Positions 21,627-33,300 of a DNA stretch of 64,000 nucleotides are shown here, one piece after another (the stretch's first letter is position 1; each line of letters opens with the position of its first letter). The stretch lies in contig CAIIXF020000002.1 in NCBI GenBank assembly GCA_903813345.2, forward strand, positions 27,597,223 to 27,661,222, in the 5' to 3' direction. Made by a program: the position numbers and the translations under genes. The notes beneath the pieces were generated by a model. It worked only from the letters and a program-made list of their open reading frames with translations, did no database searches and was not told the origin of the DNA. The stretch comes from Owenia fusiformis (Eukaryota; Annelida; Polychaeta; Sabellida; Oweniidae).

Positions 21627-24396
21627 CAGGGTGTTTCATAATGACCGTCCCCCCATCCACAGGCAATCCTACTTCACATGCCCCCATAATCTATATACCA
21701 CAATAAAGCGTATTCAATTCTGGACTTATGTGCCAAATATTAGAATGCCTGGTCTTTGAGAACATAATTTGTGAACTTATATTTTGTAGCCACTATCCCC
21801 TCAATTTGCATGATTTGTGGCTACTATTCCTGATGGATTTAAAGAGAAAGGCAGATCGCTATATTATCCATTGTATCATTTAGAGCTCTCTGGGCATTTC
21901 TTTGAACTATTTAATACTTTTATCTTTCAAATATCATCAAGATATATCTTCAACATCCATCAAATGTTAGAAGTTGTACATTACTATACCCAATAGTGTA
22001 TTGACAGTGGCGTAGCCAGGATTTGGTGACCGGGGGTTCTTTAAGTTTGAATTCTTATTTGCATAATTTGTAAAGAAAAAACTATTTTGGGAGGGGAAAT
22101 ATAATTCATTTCAATACCTTCATTAAAGACAGAATCTGATCTATAGGGGGTGATAAAATCACAAGCAACATGTATAATTGACCTACCAATCTATTCCTTA
22201 CAATATCAAATACAATATCTCCCAAAAGATTCACAACATTTTTACATTTTTGTAAAAATCTTTAGTTTTCCTGGAATAAAGTATGCACTGTTGTGGTTTT
22301 TAGAAAATAGACATGACAAGAAATGACATGAGAAAAGTCTGGACGTAAAAATGATTTTCAAAAATGACCTTGTAGCTTTGCAACTTTAATGTTCACAAAG
22401 TAAAATAAACAGGCAACGTGCAAAAAAGTCAGACAACTTATAATTAATTTTCTGCATCAAAATATACTTCAGTGAATCTTTTACTGAATACATATCCTGA
22501 AATCTGATTTGCCCCGAATCCACCATTATTTCGACTGATTTCTGGAAGACCCTGGAGCATGATTTGTTTCCAAGGAATATAAACTATTTCGCACAGTTTA
22601 TTCTTTAACTTAAGCTACTTCATCTAGGACAAAATAAATCACCTCATGCAATGGCTTATCATTATTTTTCAGGAAATTTGTTGGAAGCCAGTTCGGATCA
22701 AATGCAAGTTAGGTTATTGAAATTGACGCAAACACCCTATACTCCGAAAGATCGTTCCTCTATGATAACTTTTCACAACGTTTACACAAAGGCTTTATAA
22801 ACTATCCGGGATAGTCGTATTACTGATGAAAATATCTATTATTCAAATAAGTGGGTCTCGGTTATGCTTTGTTTTAAAAAGTTAAAAATATTTCTTTGGA
22901 CGTCATCGGAGCTCAGTGGTAAGTCCCCCAGAGCAGATCAACCGCAATTGATAATAAAAACGTTTTAGTGGATAAAATTATATATAAATACAAGCGACTG
23001 TTATTTTGTTAAGTTCAGACGGCTTAATAACAAATTAGGCCTTCATTATTTGAAGATTAATACCATTTAATTTTTCAATGTTTTTTTTTTATTATATTAT
23101 TTATTCGCTAAACAAATCATGACATTAACATGAAAATGGATAGTTCAACAAGTCAAACCCAATACCACGGCTTTCATTTATTAATCTGAATGTTATTGTT
23201 GCCGTGGTTGGGTTCAACTTCCGTGCTATACTTTCATTCATTGCAAATTCACACTATCAGTTATTAATTAAACGCGCATGGAATTCCATGCGCTACCATA
23301 GGCCACTATTAAAATTTTTGCATCAAGGGCCGAATAGGCACGGACGTTAAACCTAGGACGGGCCACAAGATATGTCAGATAAGAAATAAGGCCCAGACTA
23401 GATTTAACTTGTTGAAATAGAAAATGGAGAGCAAGTAAACTGGAACGATAACAATTTGAATTCTATACAATCTCTTAGATGAGTGGAGTGTATCTGAAAA
23501 AAAAAATCATTTTTGCAATGATAGATTTTTCTTTGGAAAGTGATTGGTAAATAAATACTGAACAAATGAAAGAATGAATGAATTTGAACAAATGCTTGTG
23601 TTTATAAATGATATACGCTTTTAAATAATTCATTTCACAACGTTTTTAATTATTAATTGGTTTCGGGGACTTGCCAGCCCCAGGGACGCCCGAAGAAATA
23701 TTTTAAATTTTTAAATATTTATTCGCCAATGTTGTAAAAATCATTCGGAGTATGGGACGTCTGCATTGTTTTCAATAACTTTCAATAACTTCGTATTGGA
23801 CCAGAACTGGCTTAAAACAAAATTCCTACAAAGGACTGATTTAGCCATTGCCAAAGATGTTTTTTTGTCCGAGATGAAGCATGCTAAACGTTTTGAGGGA
23901 AGTGTAACTTCACTATGACATGTTTTTAAGAAAATAATGCTCTCGTGTTCACCATAACAAATATCAATTCATTTACTGCTCATATAATGTAGTTTTCAAA
24001 TAGCACAGTAATTCAATGATTCTGGTTATAGCCTATGCATTTTTTCGCAAAATGATATTTTGGGAAATCCTGACCGGGGCTTCGTTCGAACCCACCGAAC
24101 CCCCGCTGGCTACGGCTATGATTGAGGCATGGTTATCATTACATAGCTGTTTGCAGGGTAGGCCTACATGGCTAATTTTGGAAAAAATGTGGCTTTCAGA
24201 TTCTATGCTAGAGTATTTAAAATGGGTACCTCTAATCTTTATAGAGATATGTAGCAAGTTGTAAAAAATGTTAAGCTTAATCAAAGTTGATTCAATAAGT
24301 CCAGAATTGACCAACCTTTATATGATATATAACACATGGGGGTATGCTATTCAGGACTGGTGGTTGATGGGGGGACGGTCATTATGAAACACTCTG
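21627..24396. mobile_element. Tc1/mariner-type non-autonomous element with TA duplication
   Basis: Left end TA-CAGGGTGTTTCATAATGACC and right end GGTCATTATGAAACACTCTG-TA are inverted copies. The similarity extends about 110 bp inward with more mismatches (both arms share TCAATTCTGGACTTAT). TA at both borders is the Tc1/mariner target duplication. The 2.8-kb interior has no transposase frame. It carries other nested inverted repeats: GTGGCGTAGCCAGGATTTGG at 22013 against CCGCTGGCTACGGCTATG at 24103, and CCTATACTCCGAAAGAT at 22735 against ATCATTCGGAGTATGGG at 23740. It may be a stack of several elements. Confidence 0.7.
23152..23214. repeat. Hairpin
   Basis: CAAACCCAATACCACGGC and GCCGTGGTTGGGTTCAAC are near-perfect inverted copies separated by about 28 bp. 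It lies within the 2.8-kb element. Confidence 0.6.
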
Positions 24397-24789
24397 TAGA
24401 AATTACAAAAGATTGACTATTGCTCTGTTTAATCCTGGATTTGACTTTTGTTATCATGTTATTAATGTAAGTCTTACTTGTTGTACATCTTTCTACAAGT
24501 CTTTGACATTCAAAATATTTAAACATTCCCTTGCCTAACACCCATTTAGAATTAAACATATTGTAACAGTTTGACCTATTTTTGTGGATATACGTGGTAG
24601 CGTGGCTAATAGGCCCACTGTTTAGTAAACGGTGTTTACTTGGTGAGTTACACGGCACACGTTAAATGTGCGATTGTCCCTAAAGAATTAAACAGACATA
24701 TACAATTAAATATAAATATAAAACAGTATATTGTGGCGTTTATAAGCCCAAATAAAGATGTACATTAAATGTCAAGTATGAAGGTTAAA

Positions 24790-25790
24790 ATGCTACGATA
24801 TTATTCTCTCTCTCAAAACTCACAACTCAAAAGTCCATATAAGCTAATATTTATCACTAATAAAGCAATATCTAGAGTCCGTATAAGCTAATAATAATCA
24901 CTAAGAACACAATATCCAGAGTCCATATAAACTAAAGTAGATGATCACTATATACCACTGTTGTATCTCCAATATTAAAAGTTCATATATGTTGTAATAC
25001 TTGTACGTCTTGTATTGTACTTGTAACTTGAACCTGAAATAGTAATCTCCTGGATCCTCCTCTATGTAGTGTAGTATGATTCAAATTTGATGATGTGAAA
25101 TCATCTAAGTCACACTATTGCTCCGTAAACGTAAATCTCCTGGATCCTCTTCACTGTATTGTAGTATAATTCAGCTTTGATAATGTGAAATCATCAAGTC
25201 AACTATCGGCTCGGTAAATGGCTATCTCCTGGATCCTCCTCTCTGGGTTGTAGTATAATTCAACTTTGATTATGTAAAATAATCTAAGTTAAATTATCGG
25301 CTCTGTAAACGGCTATCTCCTGGATCCTCTTCACTGTGTTGTATTATAATTCAACTTTGATTATGTGAAATAATCTAAGTCAAACTATCAGTTGTGTAAA
25401 CTCCTAAGTCCTGGATCCTCCTCAATGTGTTGTAGTATAATTCAACTTTGATTATGTGAAATAATCTAAGTCAAACTATCAGTTATGTAAACTCCTAAGT
25501 CCTGGATCCTCTACTATGTAGATGTATATTCTAACTTCAATGACCCAAAATCATCAAAGTCAAAATATCTCGCTGGATAATCTGCTAAGTCCTGGAACGT
25601 CCTCTCTGTAGATGTATATTCTAACTTCAATGACCCAAAATCATCAAAGTCAAAATATCTCGTTGAATAAACTGCTAAGTCCCAGAACCTCTTCTCTCCA
25701 GATGTATAAGTCAAACTATCACAATCTTCAAACTACCAAGTTCAAGGACGTCTAATACATGGCATCAACTGCTAAGTCCATGTAGCCTGC
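24790..25790. repeat. About 120-bp degenerate tandem repeat, 8 or more copies
   Basis: Units hold CTCCTGGATCCTC(C/T)TC, GTGTTGTAGTATAATTCAAC, TTTGATTATGTGAAATAATC and TAAGTCAAACTATC. They run from about 25030 to 25720 with weaker relatives on the left (GTCCATATAAGCTAATAAT at 24830-24930). BamHI-like GGATCC recurs once per unit. An apparent reading frame at 25514-25714 on the minus strand is only a repeat translation. Confidence 0.85.
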
Positions 25791-25869
25791 TTTCTTCACA
25801 ATTAAATAAGGCTACCTACAAATATAGCATGCACACAACGACATATGCAAAAATATAACAAATGAAAAT

Positions 25870-26370
25870 ATTTGCCCTTTTAAATTGGCTAAGTTAATTT
25901 AATGTTAAGTGATACTGATATTAAAATATTCTAAGTTCAATATTTCTCTTTCCAAAAAACAACTAAGTCCAAAATAATATTTCACCAAATATTGACTAAG
26001 TTAATTTCATACTAAGTTATACTGATGTTAAAATATTCTAAGTTAAATATTTCTTTCTCCAAAAACAACAAAGTCCAAAATAATGTTTCACCAAATACTA
26101 AGTCCAATAATGTTGTAAAATGTCTAAGTTCCTTGATGATCAAAATAGCTTGTTTCTCAAACACAAGTTATGTCAGCAGTTCCTCTCAGTCTATGAAGGC
26201 TGGACAATACGTCTAATGCTTTGCGCTGGGGATAGCTTCACCCTGTCGAAGTTTTGTCCAGTCTTGTAGATCTCCCTTACTTCCAGTGCGATAAATAAAC
26301 TAAGTTTCACAAACTTAGTTGCATCAAAGTTTCCCAGAAATCCAAGTTCCAAAATAAACTAAGTTTCGCA
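25870..26370. repeat. CTAAGT-rich tandem and hairpin region
   Basis: Two copies of a unit of about 115 bp (TAAAATATTCTAAGTT(C/A)AATATTTCT then CAACTAAGTCCAAAATAAT) are followed by short hairpins ACTAAGTTTC(A/G)CA(A/C)ACTTAGTT at about 26300 and 26356. It may be the untranslated part of a retroelement that includes the neighbouring array. Confidence 0.7.
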
Positions 26371-26627
26371 CACTTAGTTTCCTCAATCTGCCCTTGTATA
26401 CTGCAAACGTATAGCTTGGCTCAACAGATGTATTCTACTAAGGTACAGCTTCTATCTTTATGTGTATACTGCAAACGTATAGCTTCAACTCCACAAAATC
26501 GACTAAGTTCTATAAAACTTAGAAGATTTAAGCTGTTTCCCGAAATTCCGCTCTGGAGGTCCTTCCTCGACAACATCTGGCATCGCACTGACGAGCCTTC
26601 AACAGCGAGATAGTTATATAGGCCCGA

Positions 26628-26635
26628 TGACGTCA
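26628..26635. promoter_or_regulatory. CRE-type palindrome TGACGTCA
   Basis: GATGACGTCATC lies about 710 bp upstream of the proposed first coding exon of gene C at 27345. A single consensus match, so only suggestive. Confidence 0.3.
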
Positions 26636-27344
26636 TCGATTTTCGTACAAGATTTCAACTGTGAATTACAGCTTACTTACGCCATATTTCGCTTTAATAT
26701 TGATCATACAGCAAGATTATAATATTGACTCAAGAAATACAACAGTAATTAATCACTATTTAGTCTAATTTTACTTCGATTCCATCGAATCAAAAGCAGG
26801 AAGTAAAATAATAAAGGTGTCATGTTAGACTACCGATCAACTACAAATTAGACTGCCAGATAAAACTGCCCGATCAACATAAACAAAATCTTGATAAAAT
26901 ATGCGAACTATTTCACCTCTGTAAGTACAATTTAAGTGCTGCAAATGATACTACAATTATAAATCTTAATAATCTCAATGGGAAATTACTTTCCAAGTGT
27001 AATAATTACCTAATGTACAAAAACACAGCACTTAATCAAAAATCAAAAATTTTACATTTAAAATTCCGTTACAATATCTACAACTTAGGCCTACACGCCA
27101 ATGCTCAGGAGGCATTTGCGCACAGGCAATGGAAGTATTTGAAATGGTCGATTTGAAATATGTGATGAGTATCACGAGTATCAGAATATCATTCGTTTAA
27201 TGTAAATAAGCCGTATCATGGTCGTCCTTGCTCAAAAGCATATTCATCAATCATCATTATTATTAATCCATGTTGTCCAGAAATAATAGGAATGGTTTCG
27301 TTTGCCGTCAGGCATTGTTTACTTCCGTATTCAAATTGAGGAAT

Positions 27345-27384
27345 ATGGCTGCCCCACGAACAAATCCACAAGATCCTATTTTGG
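27345..27384 (+). CDS. Proposed first coding exon of gene C
   Basis: ATG at 27345 in the context GGAATATGG is followed by 12 codons (MAAPRTNPQDPIL) and a split G before GTAAAT. The split codon is completed exactly by GT at the start of the exon at 30713. It could also be a chance frame; the phase match and start-like context favour it. Confidence 0.5.
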
Positions 27385-30300
27385 GTAAATATCAGATTAT
27401 TCTTTGTAAAATTCGATGTTTTGATTATGTCAATGGGTCAACACAAGACCAGTGTCCATTTCAGATATTTGTCAACCAAATCGTACGCAAACAAAACATA
27501 TAAAATTAAAATTTAATTTGACTGAATTTTTTTCAAGAAATCAAAATGAATCATTGAATGAATTTTAATCATGTGATTGTTAGGCTACCCGCTGATATTC
27601 TTAGGAAAAGTATGTATAACAGGACATACATGGTTAAAATACACTGCACATGCATGGCCTTATTGCCCGTACATGTAGTCACGGACCTCTGCCAGATTAC
27701 CTCTTCTTCAGTGGTGTCTAGGCTCAATAAATATACTCAAGGACAAGCCACGAAATCTTCGGAAAATTTATATTTCCTTGATTTTGGAGTCAGTTTATCA
27801 ATAAATATCACATGTCATACCTAAAACGATGCGTGTTGCTAGCTTCATCTCCAATCACTTAAAGGTGGAATAAAGACTATTGAAGAAATTTGGGAGTCAT
27901 TTTACCTTTCCCGAGCTATTAGTGCAACTTTTGGCCTAATGTCTTCTTCGCCATACCTATTTTCTTAAAATATATACACTTTTCGACGAATACCACCAAT
28001 CAGACTTGCAAATAGACTTCTAAATAAGCAATTGAAAGGTTGGACGTCCCGCATTTTGTTTTTTGAAACATTTCTAAATCTCCGCCATTTAAAATTCTTG
28101 CTGCAGCTGAGATAGGTAAGACCGCATGTTACAGTATAACCGCGGTTGTCTGATAAAACCGTATGCATGGTACACGATATGACCGCCGTTGACGGTCTAT
28201 TTCCGGCGACTCTTGCAGTTAATTTGATCCACTGACGAAGAAAAATCAAAAAAATCTAAGACTAAAACACCTCAAATCTGCCCATATTCAAGGTCTTCTT
28301 GACACGCGCATGGTATAAAGGAAACAGAATGTTGGATAGAACGTTAGGTGAAAACGGGGCTGGAATCCAATGACAATATAACCGGGAAATCATTAAAAGG
28401 TACGTGAGCATTTTTTCTGTCGATGTCGGGAGAAGATTCCCGGGGATTTAGGATGCCAGTGATTGTGAATATCGGCAGAAATTAGGTACATTCGGGGGTT
28501 TTCTTTGTAGCTAATGAAAATAGATGTTAGCCTTGATGAAATATTCAAAATTCGATATATTTTGACACCAGGACCATGATCGTTGGATACGTCTCTGCAC
28601 TATTTATTCAACCTTTAAGCCACACATCAAAGTAAGCGTCTGTTGATAAAAGCATAAAATAAGCGAGTGTATATTTAATGGAGTGCTTCGGCTATTTCCG
28701 TTGTTCAAATGTTTATTCCCAAAGTCAAATGTCTTTTCTGAGAATATGACACCACTCCGGATGACGTCACATCAGAGATTACAGAAAAAAAACATGACGT
28801 ATCTCTAAAATCCTGTAGAAACAATAACAACGGTTTGTTAGGCTACACAAGATTTACTTTCATTGGCTGTTTGTTGCAATGTGACGTAATTTGAGAGGTG
28901 AACAACATCGGACATTGGCGGAAATTACCGAAACACTTCATTATCTTTACGCTCTGAAAATTTGAAAGAAATATACCGGGAAAATTCGATTTACAGCGTC
29001 AATAATTGATATCATGCAACCATTCAAACTAATACATAAAGAAGAGACACAGGGTCAATATCGATCAATCAATGTCTGACAGATGGAAAAAATAAAGGTC
29101 AGTACGAGGGTCATATTTTTGGGTGGTCTTTTTTTTATGTAGCGTTTTTGGCTTGTGTCTTATCTTCCCATTTATTCTTTGAGCCTACTTCCAATAGGGG
29201 CTGGATCTGGCTCCGGATCTGTGCCCGTAGTCAGGTTTTATTTTTATGCAAAAAGAATTTCTGGCTGGGGGGTTTGGGTTAACCATTGCATTTTCATGGC
29301 ACTACTTTATATTTGTCAAGGGGCGTAGCCAGTTTGGGGATGTGATTCTTTGGGGTTTGCATTACTGCGAGCGAAACTCAAAGAGAGGGGGTTGTAAAAT
29401 TCACTACAATCTGATTTTTAGTATCTATACATACATGGTATCTATCTCAAGAGACATTAGTACTATCATTAAAAATTGGCTTGGCCTGTGGAAATGTGAT
29501 GGATGTGAAAATAAGGATGGGCCTGGAAAAAAAATTGTTGAAAAAATATTAACAAATAACAGTTTGAAATGCTTAGAATGCACCATATACAATGTAGATT
29601 TTAAAAGATATCCGGAATGAACCCCTGTACCCTTTTTTGAGGCTCGCTTCACTCGCAGTGATGTAACCCAAAAAAGTTACATCTCTGAAATTGTAACACC
29701 CCTGTAATAAATTAACCTTTATTAATAGGTATGTACAGTTTGTTTGCATGTTTGTTTATTCATCAATAAACCATATACATATATGTAATTTTGTAATGTG
29801 TATGGGCCACTAAGCATCAAATAATATGTAAGCTAATTATATGTTTAACATCCTGATGAAGGGCTAATTCTTAGGAGGGATGTAGAAAACAATTAAAAAC
29901 AAGTCACAACACATCCAAATCAAGCAATTCATGTGAACATTTTTATCAAGAAGTTATTGAAGCTGAAATACAAGCAGTTTTCAATCTGAGATTTCATCTC
30001 ACTATTATGTGACACAAGATCACAATTTTAGAGTTTCTGTTGTCGTTTGATATCATTACAAGTACATATATATGGGCATTTAAATTTTGTTAAAGTTTTT
30101 TGAAAAATTGACTTAATCATTGATAATGGGGATTAAACAAATTATATTACAATTTGAATGGCCTATAATTGTGGTCACTCTTTTGTTAATATTTTCAAAG
30201 AAGCCATTGATTGGATTTTTGAAGTAATACATATTATATTAGTGCTATGAAACAATATTGTTTAAGCAGAGGAGAAAGGTACATGAAAACTAACCAGTTC

Positions 30301-33300
30301 AACATTTTATTTAAATTCTCAAATGGAGCTTCTGACCATGAAGTATTTCAGAGGTAAGAATGATATGAAATGAAATACGCTGAATGTTATGTTTGTCTCA
30401 GGTATGTATAATGGCCATATGAGATTTTAGGAAATAGATTTGCATCAACTTAAATAGACATTTGCATTCACTTAAAAATTAAAATTAGTCAAAATTATGA
30501 AGAAAATGAGAATTTTCATTTTTAAATTCTCATTTTCATTATTGAGACCAAAATTGGTCAAAATATCCCAATTTTTCAGAATTTTTCTCATTTTCAAGTA
30601 GGTGCAAATGGATTTTCAGGTGGGTGCAAGCCTATTCCCAAAATCTCAGGTGTGTGCTGCGCTCACTTGCTTTAATGCTGGGGAGATCACTAATGTGTTC
30701 CATATTCTGCAGGTCCCCCTGAAGAAAGCCTAGAAGGGAGCTATGATGCTAAGACTGCTGTCACGGGAATGCGTAACAGATACAGTAGTATCGAACAAGG
30801 CAGAAGAGGACAGGACATTTTTGAAGAGGACTATGTCATGCTACAGAAACCGGAGAATGAAATTGAGGCTCAACGTATGGCAAACAATTATCTGGTAAGT
30901 ATCTTATTTTTATCACGCTTTTTCAAAGTGCTTTGTTGCCATCATCTTGTGCTGCTAGTCGGCTGTGTGCCACATGATTCTTGTCATCGAAATTTTAGGA
31001 AAGGATTGGTATCGATATGGTGAACCTTTTGAACACATGTTTTTCTTAAACCAGTTATAATTTTTTTTTAAAAACTTTACATATCGTCAATTTAATGATG
31101 TTAACAATATAATTTGAGAAAAATTTTTTTTCTCTATATTGTTTTAGAAAAAACATCAGAAACTTGTTTTGTTCTTGGTATCATAAGTTAGGAATGAAAT
31201 GTAACATCTATCCGAACCTCATTGGAACAAAATGACATAAACACAACGTAGGTCTCTCAATATTGTAATTGTACAAAGGAAAGTTAATGAAATAAAAGGT
31301 TTATCTTAATTTTTATCTATTTTTGGGGTTGCTGTTTTAATTTTTTTTTGAATACTTTTTGTTAAATCAACCAAATGTTCCTTTGTATTAGTGCCTTACG
31401 GTAATGCCGGGTTGTCGGCAGCGGCAGTAGATACTCTCAATTGCCGGTAATAAAATCCATTGCCGATAATCGCCATGCTGCTGCAACATGATGATTGGCA
31501 TTGCGATCCATTGTCAAATTTACGAAACAATGTTCGTTTAAGAATATTTTATCAATCATGTATATTTCAATCTCCACATTAGAAGAGCTAATCTGTCAAT
31601 CAACTGCAAAGGATTCGTAAAAGGCGGGAGGATAAGCAAAACCCCACCCACTTCTGTCAATCATCTCCCATGCCGCGAGATTAACAAATCACGTGACGTG
31701 ATATTTCGGTGAAGTAAAAACAAAAACAAATAGTTTGATCAATTTTGATCGAATTCACTCTATATTATCATTCAAAGACTTCCTAACAATACACAATCAC
31801 ACACGAGATACACGATGATACAATATATCCACTGTAGTTGATGTGAGCGGGAAATAAAGCTGAGAAATCGGCTTCGTTAAGGATTTTTCGAAATATTTTA
31901 GTTTCACTTTCAGGTTTTTCCCCGGGATTTTAGGAACATTATCAGTATCAACGATTATCGGTAACGGTAAGGTAATGGAGGTGAAATTTACTGGCAGGGA
32001 GATCCATTACCGTTGCAAGCACTACTTTGTATAACTATAATAACTAGATTGGTAAATTGAACAAAGTTCAATTTAAGACTCCAGATTGATTTACTTGAGT
32101 AAAGAGCTGAGTAGGAAGCTGAGTACGTAGATGATTAAGTAATTGAGTAAGTAGCTGAGTAGGTAGCTGAGTAGGTAGCTGAGTAAGTAGCTGAGTAGGT
32201 AGCTGAGTAAGTAGCTGAGTAGGTAGCTGAGAAGTAGGTAGCTAAGTAGGTAGCATTTGATGGATCTGCATTGTGGATACTGGCAAATGTGAATTTTAAA
32301 CAAATGTGAATTTTAAAATGGCATAGAATCTAAACTGGGAGTCGGATTGAAAGTTGATTTGGAGATTTGGATTCCTTAGAAAATTCTACCCTTAATTCAT
32401 AACTCATACGTTAAATTTGGAGAACTTTTTATTTTGACCTACTTTTCGGACACCATATCTCAAAAGTGGGTCAAAATACTTTCTGACGGCAAAAGGCTAA
32501 CACTATTAGCATACTCTTTGTTACCTGTATACAAAATTTTGAAGCAAATTATTAAAGCGTAATGTCAGAATCGCAAAAATAAGGAAAAGCTATGAATTTG
32601 ACCTAGATTTTGACCTTGACATTTTGGTGTCCACATTTTGAAGCTAGGTAGCCTTTGAGGTCCCCTTCTTTTATAGACTTTCATTATGTTGAGCTGTACT
32701 CAGTCTATACCTGGTATTTTACACTTCAAAAATATATTTTTCCCTATTGATATAACATTGGGCACCAAATTTAGCAATTTTTGAGCTTTCAAAATGCCAT
32801 AACTTCCGACCTGGAAGTCAAATCAAAATTTGGTTTGCAGATTCGGTTTCCTGAGAAAATTCTACCCTTATTTCATAGCTCATATGTTAAATTTGGAAAA
32901 CTTTTTATTTTGACCTACTTTTCGGACACCATATTTCAAAAGTGGGTCAAAATACTTTCTGACGGCAAAAGGCTAACATTATTAGCACACTCTTTGCTAC
33001 CTGTATACAAAATTTAGAAGCAAATCATTTAAGTGTAGTGTCAGAATCGTAAAAATTAAGAAAAACTATCAATTTGACCTAGATTTTGACCTTGGGATTT
33101 TGGTGTCCAAATTTTGAAGCTAGGTAGCTTTTGGGTACCCTTCTTTTATAGGAATTCATTATGTTAATCTGCACTCTGTCTATATCTCATATTTTACAAT
33201 TAAAAAAAGTCTTTTTTCCCATTGACTTAACATGGGACACCAAATTTAGCAATTTTTGAGCTTTCAAATCGCCATAACTTCCGAACGGGAAGTCGGATCG

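Noticed and set aside
25514-25714. 66-codon minus-strand ORF with DLA(V/D)YS(T/A)RYFDFDDF repeats
   Set aside because: Two units of the 120-bp tandem repeat that happen to keep frame; neighbouring units do not.
29246-29620. 124-codon plus-strand ORF
   Set aside because: Composition and overlap with GGGG-rich element scraps suggest a chance frame; no splice sites or family features support it.
32091-32303. 70-codon minus-strand ORF of repeated LLSYLLSY
   Set aside because: It is the translation of the GTAGCTGAGTAG minisatellite.
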